A stretch of 64,000 nucleotides of DNA. Origin: Saccharomycopsis fibuligera x Saccharomycopsis cf. fibuligera. Lineage: Eukaryota; Ascomycota; Saccharomycetes; Ascoideales; Saccharomycopsidaceae. A program made the translations under genes and the position numbers. The first letter of the stretch is position 1; each line of letters starts with the position of its first letter. Under the pieces are notes generated by a model that saw only the letters and a program-made list of their open reading frames with translations, was not told the DNA's origin and ran no database searches. Location of the stretch: NCBI GenBank assembly GCA_001936135.1, contig CP012812.1, positions 1,860,001-1,924,000 of the forward strand. Reading direction: 5' to 3'. Below are positions 1 through 10,289 of this stretch, one piece after another.

Positions 1-840
1 GCTAGTGCAACCATTTTCAGTTGCAATGTTCAAAGTAGGCCTGAAATCAAGTTGTAGGCCAAACGGAAGCGCATTTTTAGATTCACTTGAAAAAAGAAGT
101 TTCAGAAACAAGGTTTTCTTAGAACCACCCACGTTGTTCTCAAGCAGACCACCAAGTGACAATTTGAACGGCACAATAACATAATCAGGCAACACATGGG
201 CGTTGGTTCCTGTTGGCGCAATATGTGACAAAGAAAAAGTCATAGCATCACTTAATGGCGTGAAATATATCATCTCTTTTTCAACTATATTTACTTGGAA
301 AAATGCAGGACGCTCTATCTTGGCAACCACATAATACTCTACTTTTTCATAGATGTCAAACCTTTTGCGATACTCATTTGAAGGCGGTAGGCAAACATGA
401 TAAGGTTTATGGTAGTCTGAGCCTGCATAGTACTTTTTTAGAACAGATTTGCTGTGAAACCTCTTTGCTTCTTTGGCACAATGAGCATTAAAGTATTTGT
501 CCGGGAACTGAACTGAGAACTGATATGCGTGGCCTCCTTCTGACAAAGTATAAGAATGTTCAGAATCGCTCAATTGAAAGACACTGGGATCAGGAAACAA
601 CACCGTTTGTTGCTGCAAGATAACATGTTTTTCAACATTCGCACATATTCCGTTTCCGGTACTAACGTAATTCTTGGTTTGGACTTTCCCGTAAAGCTCA
701 ACGATGATGGAAGTTATCTCGATGCTTTGGGGCACTCGGCAAATGACGGTACCAGTAGCAACTTGCGTGTTCGTAAAATGTCTCGTTGGACTTTCAATAT
801 GAATTGTTAATGAGGCCGAAGATGGTTTTCTTAGTGGCAT
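1..840 (-). CDS. Arrestin-like (ART family) trafficking adaptor, partial
   Basis: A frame open from ATG 838-840 through position 1 (280 codons, no stop) runs off the left edge, so the C-terminus is missing. The start reads MPLRKPSSASLTIHIESP, followed by beta-strand-rich sequence (VATGTVICRVPQSIEITSII, VELYGKVQTKNYVS) and later SLSHIAPTGTNAHVLPDYVIVPF, which looks like an arrestin N-terminal fold. Yeast arrestin-related proteins (Art5, Art10, Rod1/Rog3, Aly1/2, Ldb19) recruit the Rsp5 ubiquitin ligase to plasma-membrane transporters and drive their endocytosis. The PY motifs that bind Rsp5 are usually C-terminal and would lie outside the window. The ATG is the first in the frame and begins directly at the arrestin domain. 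The paralogue cannot be named from this fragment. The family call comes from fold-like sequence features recalled from memory. Confidence 0.6.
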   Translation of the reverse strand, partial: MPLRKPSSASLTIHIESPTRHFTNTQVATGTVICRVPQSIEITSIIVELYGKVQTKNYVSTGNGICANVEKHVILQQQTVLFPDPSVFQLSDSEHSYTLSEGGHAYQFSVQFPDKYFNAHCAKEAKRFHSKSVLKKYYAGSDYHKPYHVCLPPSNEYRKRFDIYEKVEYYVVAKIERPAFFQVNIVEKEMIYFTPLSDAMTFSLSHIAPTGTNAHVLPDYVIVPFKLSLGGLLENNVGGSKKTLFLKLLFSSESKNALPFGLQLDFRPTLNIATENGCTS

Positions 841-2008
841 GCTGTTTTGGATGAACAACAATAGCGCAGAAAACCCGCACAGAGTAATAATCAAAGGGGA
901 TATTGCTCCGATTTTATACTTATACTATCGGTATTTCAATACGCCCGGTGACGTAACTGGACCGCGTTGAGACGCAGCTTGTGCGAAACGCATTCGTGGA
1001 TCTATTGCTTCTGCTGTTTTTTCATTTACTCCGCGCCGACACCCTATACATAATCGTTGAAGCTAAATTATGAATATATGACGCTTGCCTTGGATAAATA
1101 ATTTATAAAGAAAGTACTTCGAAGCAGTAGCAAAGAATATCGTGTCTGCTCGTATCGCAATTGAAACTTTTGTACAATGGTGCACTGTTTATTGCTTGAG
1201 AGAAATTCAGCTTATCTATCAAGACAATAGGAAACTGGTACTGTTTTCAAAAGATTATCTGTAGTTGAGTAAGTAATTGTATCCCTAAAAGCATTTTCTT
1301 TTTTTTTTCGCTCATCTATTACAAGCAAAAGTAGAGTTTGTAAAGCTTTGAAGACTTGATGTGTGGTGTTAATGCTTAGGTTCCTCCTGATACTTAAAAA
1401 AAGAATGATATTGCCTCACTGGTTCCTGTAGCTTTATAAACTTGACTATCTTGTTGTTTCATGTATCTAAAGCATTTGCCACCTTGCCTGTAAGAATGTT
1501 AAGTTATTACAACTGACTAGGATAAGAGTTCCTAGATGATAGCAACCTTTGTACCAAAATAAAAAAAAAAAAAAAAAAAAAAAAAAAATAAAAACCTTTA
1601 AAACTGGTTATCTTGGAAACTGCCCTATTACATGTACCATTTTCATTTCTCTGGTAGTACCTATACGCTGTTAATTTAAAGCTTGTTTAACCCAGTTTAC
1701 CAATAAATTATCAATGCTGCTTGAAGCGCAAAATACTATCACAGAAAATGGACACCACAGGGTATACTATCTGCACTATACCAGTCTGTGAAGTTTGGCA
1801 ATGCAAGCCAGGAACATAGCAAAACAGAACTTGCAACCTTGATTATGCTCAAAATTATTTTTCCACATATATTTTGTGAGACTGAAAAAAAGAAATTTTA
1901 ATTATAATAAATGTAGAGTTTCTTTTAAAAATTACTATATAAATTTAATCTGTGAAATCATTGTCCATCAATGTTTCTTGTCGGCTAAAACAGGTTTAAT
2001 AAGCTAGG
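841..2008. other. Gene-free region, probable promoter of the arrestin-like gene
   Basis: No supported gene. It lies upstream of the leftward arrestin-like gene and downstream of the leftward MCH-type transporter. It contains a pure A run of 28 nt at 1561-1588. The terminator of the transporter gene should fall at about 1900-2008, where the sequence is AT-rich. Confidence 0.5.
1561..1588 (+). repeat. Poly-A run, 28 nt
   Basis: One of several very long A or T homopolymers in gene-free DNA of this window. Confidence 0.9.
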
Positions 2009-3541
2009 TTAAACCTTCTTCTTGGTTTTTATTGTCCAAAACTTCTTAATCACCAAACCAGGAGGAACTTGCAAATTCAATTCTTGACCAGTATCGGAGC
2101 TTGCCTTCTCTCCAGCCAAAGAATCTCTAGCAATGACATAAGCTCTCAATATAGCTAAAGAAAAAGAAGACACAAAAAAGGAAACGCCAGCAAACAATGC
2201 AGCCCAAGTATATTGTGATTTATCCATGGTTATTTTCTCAGGTAAATCTTTCTTTAATGCTAATCCAATGATTGGTGATACAATACCAGCAGCACCAATC
2301 CACACCCAAGTCATACCAAAAGTGACACCAACTTTCTTTAATCCTACAATTCTTGGAATAATAGCACCCATTGCACCCCAAATACAACCCATGAAGGCAC
2401 CCATCAAGATACCAAAAGACATTATTGTTCCTAAATTACGGCCAGGGATCCACATTGATACACAGAATAAGCCACATAGAAAATAAACCATGGTAGCAAC
2501 AGAAATTGGCCCTAGTTTGTCTGCTGCTAAGCCAACTAATGGTCTACCAAAGAGCACGCCAACATTCAAAAGCGCACTAGATATAGAGCCTGTGTAGGCT
2601 GAGTATCCAAGAGCAATTGTTGCATCAGTTAAGCAATATTGTACCACAACGTAGCCCAAGATGGTAAAAGTAACCCAGGAAATGATTAACCAGAAGGGAA
2701 AAAGTTTTGCTACTTTAACATCAAATGGTTTGAACTCTGGTTTGATTTTGTCCCCTCTAGTTTTGAGCAAAATACCGCATATACCGTTGATCACCACGCA
2801 AATAATAGCTTGAGCTCTTAGTGCCCACTTTACAGATTTAACTTGCACAATTTTTTGCATCCCCAAGTTAAACAAGATTCCACCAGCACCAGAACCGGCA
2901 ACACCAATTCCCAAAGCAAGACTTCTTTTTTTGCTAAACCACTGAGGTACAATACTTGGTACTGGAGCAGCCACCATGGCAAGCCCAAACCCCATAAGCA
3001 TTCCTTGAGTCAAATATAAATGCCATATCTTTGTGGCAAAGCTAGCAAGTAGCATGGCTACAAATTGAAAAGCAGCTCCGACTAGCAAGGAAGTGTTAGC
3101 GTTCGTTTTACCGATAAAATAGGTGATCATTGGTGCCAAGAAGAAGCCAGACCCAAAAGCTAATCCTCCCACTGCAGCAAAATCTTTCCCAGAGCCATTA
3201 AAGGTGCGGTGTTTGATATAGTCAGCCAAGTAAATACTGAATCCCGCATTTCCTCCCCAGCAACAAAACGATGTGAAGAACAATACTCCAACTACCACCC
3301 AACCATATCCGCCATCTGGGATTTCGAAATCTCGTTGTCTGCTGTGGAAGCTGGAGCCATCGCCTAAATGTATGGCTAGGCTATTATTGATTCCAATGTA
3401 ATTTTCTGAGTCACATTGATTATAACTGGCCCTTGTTATAGTTGAGTCTTGTTGAAATTCACGTGTTTTATGTGTGCGCTCATTTGCATTAGAGATATTT
3501 TCGGTTTGCAAAGAAGGGTGCTTTTTCGCATTAGATGACAT
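2009..3541 (-). CDS. Monocarboxylate-transporter-like MFS permease (MCH family)
   Basis: A 510-residue protein of the major facilitator superfamily, monocarboxylate porter family. A hydrophilic N-terminus of about 75 residues is followed by the family signature DGGYGW at residues 76-81, which opens the first membrane helix. About 12 hydrophobic segments follow, with MCT-like stretches such as VPSIVPQWFSKKRSLALGIG and GRPLVGLAADKLG. Yeast members are Mch1-5 and Esbp6; Mch5 is a plasma-membrane riboflavin importer and the substrates of the others are poorly known. Length and layout are closest to Mch2/Mch4/Mch5, but the paralogue and substrate cannot be decided here. The start is the first ATG in the frame. 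The gene is complete and unspliced and is followed by gene-free DNA on both sides. Confidence 0.85.
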   Translation of the reverse strand: MSSNAKKHPSLQTENISNANERTHKTREFQQDSTITRASYNQCDSENYIGINNSLAIHLGDGSSFHSRQRDFEIPDGGYGWVVVGVLFFTSFCCWGGNAGFSIYLADYIKHRTFNGSGKDFAAVGGLAFGSGFFLAPMITYFIGKTNANTSLLVGAAFQFVAMLLASFATKIWHLYLTQGMLMGFGLAMVAAPVPSIVPQWFSKKRSLALGIGVAGSGAGGILFNLGMQKIVQVKSVKWALRAQAIICVVINGICGILLKTRGDKIKPEFKPFDVKVAKLFPFWLIISWVTFTILGYVVVQYCLTDATIALGYSAYTGSISSALLNVGVLFGRPLVGLAADKLGPISVATMVYFLCGLFCVSMWIPGRNLGTIMSFGILMGAFMGCIWGAMGAIIPRIVGLKKVGVTFGMTWVWIGAAGIVSPIIGLALKKDLPEKITMDKSQYTWAALFAGVSFFVSSFSLAILRAYVIARDSLAGEKASSDTGQELNLQVPPGLVIKKFWTIKTKKKV

Positions 3542-4334
3542 GCCGATACAAGACTATTTTATCGTGAAATATTACGTTATACTCTCATGAGTAAAGCGTG
3601 TTACATTTGGCTAACATGTAATCTGTTTCTTCTCTGGATATATATAGGTTTTTAAATAATTACACAGATGGATGTTGACTTATATTAAGTATAGATTGAA
3701 TCGTAGGGTATAAGCGCTTTTAATCGGTGTTAAGTTCCCAATTACAGCAAGCCTCCGACCTCTATGAAGTTTATGTGTACTGAAGTTTGAGATTTTTATG
3801 GTACTTGTCTAACTCGCTATAGCTTCAGCTCAATCCAACCAAGTGAACGTAAGAAAAATCTGCAGGGCCCTGTGGAGCGGTGGAGTCAGTCATGCATGTT
3901 ATGGCAAATATCCGAACCTACACCCCTCCCCCATTTTTCCTCCGTTGTCGACGATACTCGGTTTTAAGAGGCTTTAAGAGGCTTTAAGAAGATACAGTTA
4001 CAATATGGTGAAATGCATATATGTCTTTAAACCCAAAACCCGGACCCTGGCAGTTAAGGTGAATCTTTGATAAAATTGATGCCATATATTATGTTCTTTT
4101 TCAGTATGTTTTATATTTAAAAAAAAAAAGCAAACATACATAATTTATTCAAAGAATTACGTACTGGTACTGCATATTGCTCCAGGGCGTGGCGCGTTAA
4201 CTTTTTTTTCTCGTAGTGAGCGTAGAAAAGTATCCCCGTACTGATATAACCATGGCCAAACAAATATCAGTACGAATATTGATTCTTCACTACGCATTTC
4301 AAGTGTTACCAAGATGTCTTTATCCATGCTTATT

Positions 4335-4337
<3 letters not shown>

Positions 4338-4366
<29 letters not shown>
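4338..4366 (+). repeat. Poly-T run, 29 nt
   Basis: Uninterrupted T run in the region upstream of the MCH-type gene. Confidence 0.9.
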
Positions 4367-4369
<3 letters not shown>

Positions 4370-5014
4370 TCGTCCAATTTTGCTTATTCTGAGTATTATT
4401 TTTTGGCTAGTCTGTTATATGGCGAAAGATACTCACGGATCGTTTTGATATAGCGGTGTTTGTAATTTTAGTACGTTTCTCTTAATTTAAAACAAATAAA
4501 AAACTTGAATTCTCATGGTAACATTTTCGCCTTACCTTTATCTGATAGAAATAGAGACTTCCTTCTTACCATTGCATATCCTGGAGTATATTGTTACATC
4601 ATCAATAGACTATCTCATCGAAGCTTGTAATGAATGATATTCCTTTTACTTTTTATCTTTTATATAAGTATAATCTCAGTTCTCCGAATACCTTACTTTC
4701 GTCTAGTAACCTTTGTTCTTCAACCCTTTCCTCTATGCCATTCTGTGCTATTAGTCTTACCTTTTGTATTTTCATTATTAGCTTCCTTTTTAGGATATGC
4801 TAGACTTCCCCTACCAGGAGACTTCCTAAAGATGGTTTCTCCTGTAGTGTAGTTACCCATGTGTGTCTTATTGTACTGCTTGTGTTTTATGATTATCTTC
4901 ACTCTCTGGTTTTGAGAAGTCAAACACAATATGATGGCACCAGATGATAATATCAGATGCTTTATGAGATTTCAACTGCTTATCAAAGTGGTTCTGACCT
5001 GTATCTTTTCTTTT

Positions 5015-5037
5015 CGGCGCACCAAAATGGTGCGCCG
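5015..5037. other. Perfect 10-bp GC-rich inverted repeat with 3-nt loop
   Basis: Left arm CGGCGCACCA (5015-5024), loop AAA, right arm TGGTGCGCCG (5028-5037). The arms are exact reverse complements and stand out as GC-rich in AT-rich DNA. It could be a hairpin in a transcript or a palindromic binding site. No flanking gene explains it. Confidence 0.6.
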
Positions 5038-5443
5038 CGTCAAACCTCAACCAATTCTGCACTAGCATGCAGGTGATCCAATCTATCGCTTCTCCCTCCC
5101 TTCCACGCACAACAACACCACGACGCTCCATCTTCATCATCGCTCATCTTACAGGTAATTTGCAATAGATCGAATGAATGAGTACTCTTTGAAAAGGTAA
5201 AGATTTCGAAAAAAATCTAGCTAACACTTTAAGGAAATTTTTTTCCTCATTTTGAGCAACTCAAACTCAAGGCTTATGGAATCCAAAGTAGACCTAAATT
5301 CATGAATAAAAAAAGATAGTTCAAAAGAAAGTATTTTATTCTACAATATGAAAAACAGATTACCTTACTGTTTTTATTTGTATATATACACCCCAGTTGG
5401 TCTTTAATAGAGGTAAAGTGTCAGCCAAAATTTCACCAAAGAA

Positions 5444-5689
5444 ATGAGTAAACAAAATCCAGGAGCCTACTTTCGTCCTGCAGATAGACTGTATAGAAAC
5501 AACAATAGCAGCAGCGGAGGCAATAAAAATAACTATGAAAACAATTACTATGGCATCATCGGCAGCAGTATCATCGGCAGCAGTTTCCATGATAGCCATA
5601 TAAGTGATAGTAAGAGCTATTCATCGGATAAAAATTGTGACTTTCCTTACACGCCATCGAGTTATCTTGAAAAATATCTCTCCAAATAA
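5444..5689 (+). CDS. Possible small Asn/Ser-rich protein (81 aa)
   Basis: An ATG-initiated frame of 81 codons beginning MSKQNPGAYFRPADRLYR, then Asn/Ser/Gly-rich sequence and a polar C-terminus ending SSYLEKYLSK. It contains a 15-bp direct repeat (ATCATCGGCAGCAGT, two copies) that gives a repeated IIGSS. The composition differs from the Phe/Leu/Lys-rich translations of surrounding non-coding frames, which is the only support. No family is recognised and there is no homology evidence. It may be a chance frame. Its position between the 3' end of CUL3 and the MCH promoter says nothing about function. Confidence 0.3.
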   Translation: MSKQNPGAYFRPADRLYRNNNSSSGGNKNNYENNYYGIIGSSIIGSSFHDSHISDSKSYSSDKNCDFPYTPSSYLEKYLSK

Positions 5690-6206
5690 TCTGAGCGCTA
5701 TATATAGATGGATGGATGGAAATGATTTGAACTTAACAATGTGGCGTTATTCAAGTTAAGCACATTAAAGTGGAAAGTGCAATTAGTGTCTATATGTACC
5801 ATTTCAGTCATTATTAGAATACATACATATATCAAATTTAATCTTCTTTCTAATTCCTGAAATATATTGCGTAAGCATTTACTGTAAAACAACCGCCAGT
5901 AGGAACTATGCATGTCAAAAAAAGAAAATAAAAAAAAAAAAAAAAATAAAACAAATAAATAAATAAATAAATAAATAAAAAGTGGCAAGGAGGACTGAAT
6001 AAAGTATGAGAGAAATAATATGATAACCTCCAACCTCTATACTAATCAAGTTTTTTGAATAAGAAAGTAAGGAATTAAGCACGAATATATTGCCTTTTTT
6101 GAAAACAACAAGAAAACAAGAAATAAACTATAATCAAGTTTCACTAATGTCTTTTTTGCATAAAACGCTATTGTTTAATATTTTATAGTTTTGTAAGACG
6201 AATATC

Positions 6207-8807
6207 TCAAGCAAGATAATTATAAACCCCTTTATCTTCACTACTTCGAGCTAAATATTCCCTTTCCAACAATGATTCTATCCGTAACTTAATAAATTGA
6301 GGTGGTGGACTAAACCGATTACTCAACTGTTTAATAATTTCTGCCATTAATTCATTATGAGCCAAAGTTTTTCTAGACTTCATTATCCGTACAATAGCAG
6401 CATCAATTTCAAATCTTCGCGCGCTCTTAATATTCTCCATTGTTTCTTTCCGTTCATCATCATTTTCAACCTTAGTGGCTAATGATACCGTGAGGACTTT
6501 AATTCGCGATGAACTAGATTCAAAATTTTCATTAATTTGAAACTTATCGTCAGAATTAATATCTTTGGACATTGGCAGCTTTTTCAAGAGCCTGGTTCTC
6601 GGCGCCACTGATATACTTAGCAAGTGTCTAATTAATTCATTTTTAGGAATTTGAGTCAATTCTTGAATTTCTTCAAATGTTAGCAGATCACGGGTTTCAA
6701 AAAGTAGCATGATTATTGCTGCATATGTGGGCATATTAATTTCATATAATTTTTTCTTGTATCTTGTACGTATATCTACTGAGCCAAATGTAGGAGCCCA
6801 AGTCAAGTTCCGACCACGATGTTTGGAAAGATAATATTCTTCAAACTTTGTTTTAATGTTGTTTAGTGTGTCTGGGTATCGAATTTCTGTATCTTTGGTT
6901 GGTTGAATTGGCCAAAATGTGGTCGTCAAAATATAAGTTTCAAAATTTATTTTCTTTGGGATGGTATTACTGTTGTTGTTATTGTTGTTGTTTGGTTCAG
7001 CAGCTAGCGAATGCATATTGTTGAAACCGACAGTAAGTCCATTGGAGACCTTCATATCTCTAAACATCCCCTCAAATTTCGAAGTATATAAAGATCCAAG
7101 TTCTTGTCTTAATTTGGAAATCATTAATCGTTCGATATCCACAGACATTGATTTTTGCTGAAGTAATCTTCTAGTCAAATGATTCTTATAATACTTTTCA
7201 AACATGTCCTTGTCTTTGACGTATCGGAAAACCACCACCGCTTTATCAAGAATAACTTCACATTCTTCTTCAGTTTTATTTTTTGATGATTTCTTGATAT
7301 TGCTATCGATAAATAATGATAAGTATTCACTAACTTTGGGATTCTTGTTTAAAAACTCAGAAAATGCACTTTCTATACATGTTTGAATATTGACATCTTT
7401 TTGAAATGCATTTGTCAAAATAGTATCGAATTTTTCCTTGAATTTCAAAATACTATCAATCCATTGAATGGCAAATTGAGTATGATTTTCTTTGGAATTT
7501 TTTCTTTTGCCCAGCTTAGCAGCAGTAGAAGTTTCACTAATAAGCTGACTTTGTTCATTATTTATACTTTGCCTGACTTTTGACTCTAAAAGCAAACCTT
7601 CTTGATAAACAAGATGCTTAAGATATGATAAGATAATGCTGTGATTTTTATCTACTCTTGACACCAAGTTATAAAGCAGCCCAAGTTGTTCATACTTGTC
7701 ATTCAATACCCAAAAGGTAAATCCTTGATCTTTGAAATCCATTACTTTGGAAATGTTATTACTGATTAAAATGCTATCAAGCAATTGTATTAGTCTTGGA
7801 AAGGTAACTTTTGGCAAATATATCACTGACATGTTTTCTTCCTCGATAATAATTTCGTTAACTCTATTAATATATTTTTCACCATTTTCCAATTTCATTA
7901 AGTCATTAGATAAATTACTATAATACAAATATGATCGCTCCATGAAAAATGGTTCAAAACTCTTCAAGTAAAAATTTGCTTCGTATTCTCCTGCATTATC
8001 TTCCCACAACAGTTCATACATCTTAATGACTGACTTGATCAAAAATTTATCAACAAGTCTACCATTTCTATTATTAGCTATTCCATTCATCAAGATATTA
8101 TTCAATACATTACCAATTTCATTTTGATTATATTGTATGACGTAATCTTTAAATAACGTTATTCCCACGTCATAAGTCAGCGGCAACGACAATTCTTTCA
8201 CGTAAACTCTATCCAAATACATTAACACATCGCTAATCATTCTCATACATAGACAAAAATCTTCCCATTCTTTATTAATTTCTGATAGCACATTAGCATT
8301 AAAACTGATTTCATTGCTGTTGCTGCTATTGGTGCTATTAGTGTTGGTGCTTGCGGTGCCTGGCTTGTTACTGCTGTTGATACTATCAATCAACACAGCT
8401 CTTTTTTCAAGTAAATGGCCTATAAGTTGTTTCTTAACATTTTTATACAATTCATCACCATGTTTGCGTAATACTAAATGATAACATTTTCGATATAACT
8501 GTTCAAATGAAAGTTTGGATGCATTTTTGTTAACGATTTCGGAAATGGCAAATGATAATACGCTCCACGATTTTTCAATGTCGCCGGTATCATTCAAGCT
8601 CTGATTTTACATTAGTTAGGGAAACACAAAAAGAAGGGTTTAAAAAATTAATGAAAAAGACCAAAAAATTATAAGAATGCGGCTCCACTTCAACAAAGTG
8701 ACAACCACAATAGCAAATACAAGTACAACTCGATCATGATGGATGGATAGCAAAACAATACATACTCTCTTGGGGGCCCTGATTTTAATTCTTCGATTCA
8801 AAGACAT
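6207..8807 (-). CDS. CUL3: Cullin-3, scaffold of a BTB-type E3 ubiquitin ligase
   Basis: Two exons. Exon 1 is 8766-8807 (14 codons, MSLNRRIKIRAPKR). The intron is 8601-8765 (165 nt, donor GTATGT, branch-like CTAAC, acceptor TCAG). Exon 2 is 8600-6207. The product is about 811 residues. The basic N-terminal KIRAPKR resembles the start of other cullin-3 proteins, and it cannot be reached without splicing because exon 2 has no upstream in-frame ATG. The cullin homology region includes DKDMFEKYYKNHLTRRLLQQ and SKFEGMFRDMKVSNGL. The C-terminal winged-helix domain carries the neddylation site IVRIMKSRK (Lys about 755) and ends EDKGVYNYLA. Cullin-3 holds BTB adaptors at the N-terminus and the RING protein Rbx1/Hrt1 at the C-terminus, and is activated by Nedd8/Rub1. 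The Cul3 assignment over Cdc53 rests on the EKYYKNHLTRRLL and MKSRK matches. Confidence 0.9.
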
Positions 8808-9209
8808 CACTAAGATTGATACTTTATAATCTTAATAAAAATCGAAACTTGAAAGTGACGGCAAAAACGACAATAAGATGCCGGGGCACTGATGATGAGC
8901 GAAGACCTGGAGCACGTACTAAGACGGGATGGGAAGGATCAAGTAATTTCACTTTTATAGATTTTTTTATTTTACTTTTTTTGCCTTTCTGCCCGGAAAC
9001 GTTGCAATCACATGGGACGCATGTATATTAAGGTATTTGTACTTGATAGTTGCGTATTTGTACATGAAAATGCATACAATGCTTTCTGGTCTATTGTTTC
9101 AAGCTAATGAATTAAAGAACTTACGAGACTTACAAAAGGCAGCAAACAAATAAAAAAGATGAGCTTAAAATAATTCAAATAATAATACATCAAATCGATA
9201 CGACAACAC
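8808..9209. other. Intergenic, CUL3 promoter and EAF3 3' flank
   Basis: About 400 bp with no gene. It contains the promoter of the leftward CUL3 and the 3' flank of the leftward EAF3. No notable repeat. Confidence 0.5.
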
Positions 9210-10289
9210 TCAAGTTCTTGATAAATAATCATAAGCAGGTGACGTATTTTCGTACTGCGTTATAAAAAACGTGTCCTTGTTGATATCCAAAAATCTAATA
9301 AATTCTTCCAAGTGAGTTTTTAAAATCCCTATACTTTGTTGGTCCATACTAGTTTGAGCAATCAAACCAGGCAAGCTGACAAACAACCTCAAAAGGTGTT
9401 CAGCGCCGTAAATCTCACTTGGAGCTTTATCTTGATATTTTTCATTATGGATGATATCTTTGTATTGCTGTCTCTCGTATCTGTACAATAATATGTGACC
9501 CAAAGCACTATCAAAGTATACTTTTAGCCCACTAAGTACTTCCTCTAATATATCATGTTCTGTGGTGTTCAATTTCTTTTTAACACTTGTTGTATAATGC
9601 ACTCTAAACTTCTCTAGTAGATCAGCTACCGTTAGCTCCCTAGGCAATGGAACTAGCTGATGATTTTTCGTGATATATTCCCAGTCATTAACAAGCAAAG
9701 TTTTCAAAGAACTAGAAATAGTAAAATGAACTTCTGGTTTCTTGAAGAAATCTTCTGATTTTTCTATTTCTTCGTGCCCTCTTTTTCTTCTTCCTTGAAC
9801 TTTTATATGTTCTGTGTCACCATCGTGATGATCATCTTTATAACTGTTACTTTTAGAGGCAACAGCGTTACTGCTAGTACTATGATTATTATGACTATTG
9901 GCATTTGCATTATTACTTGATGAGCTTTTTGTAGTAGAAGTAGAAGTACTATTAGTGCCACTGCCACCAGCGGGCTGAGCACCAGTATCCTTCAACGAAT
10001 TGAGCACCGAATCCTTTAAATGTTTTTGTTTTTGAATATTCTCTTGATTGAGCTCCAAAATTCGTTCTTTGCCCACCCATTCGTCCCAACTTGCTTTCCA
10101 ACCTTTGTAGTGGATGAAATAAGCAGAATGGGTCTGAAGTAGTGGAGGAATGATTGTATTGCCTATTGGTTTTTCACCATCTTTGTCGCTGACTTTTCTA
10201 GTCTTTGGGTCATAACATTTAAGGATTTTAGCTTCATAGAGAAGAGGCCCGTGGTACGCTAAACACTTGACTCCCGGAGCGAAGGACAT
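9210..10289 (-). CDS. EAF3: EAF3, MRG/chromodomain subunit of NuA4 and Rpd3S
   Basis: A 359-residue protein beginning MSFAPGVKCLAYHGPLLYEA, the start of the MRG15/Eaf3 chromo-barrel domain (residues about 1-90, including YFIHYKGWKASWDEWVG). A low-complexity Ser/Asn/Thr linker spans about 95-165. A C-terminal MRG domain (about 180-359) includes LVPLPRELTVADLLEKF and PSEIYGAEHLLRLFVSLP. The chromo-barrel binds methylated H3K36. The MRG domain links Eaf3 to the NuA4 acetyltransferase and the Rpd3S deacetylase, which suppresses transcription starting inside genes. The domain order and length fit the family (about 400 residues in S. cerevisiae). The start is the first ATG and gives the conserved N-terminus. 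No intron is needed. Confidence 0.93.
   Translation of the reverse strand: MSFAPGVKCLAYHGPLLYEAKILKCYDPKTRKVSDKDGEKPIGNTIIPPLLQTHSAYFIHYKGWKASWDEWVGKERILELNQENIQKQKHLKDSVLNSLKDTGAQPAGGSGTNSTSTSTTKSSSSNNANANSHNNHSTSSNAVASKSNSYKDDHHDGDTEHIKVQGRRKRGHEEIEKSEDFFKKPEVHFTISSSLKTLLVNDWEYITKNHQLVPLPRELTVADLLEKFRVHYTTSVKKKLNTTEHDILEEVLSGLKVYFDSALGHILLYRYERQQYKDIIHNEKYQDKAPSEIYGAEHLLRLFVSLPGLIAQTSMDQQSIGILKTHLEEFIRFLDINKDTFFITQYENTSPAYDYLSRT

Larger units (their letters stand above)
3542..6206. other. Gene-poor region between MCH-type gene and CUL3
   Basis: Mostly AT-rich DNA serving as the promoter of the MCH-type gene and the 3' flank of CUL3. It contains a 10-bp tandem repeat (AGGCTTTAAG, three units, about 3960-3990), a T run at 4338-4366, a perfect inverted repeat at 5015-5037, an (AATA)n stretch at about 5950-5980, and one possible small gene at 5444-5689. 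Other short frames (4634-4852 plus, 4868-5140 minus) show no recognisable protein and were not called. Confidence 0.5.

Noticed and set aside
4868-5140. 90-codon minus-strand frame across the GC-rich hairpin
   Set aside because: No recognisable domain, and it runs through a perfect inverted repeat, more like non-coding DNA.
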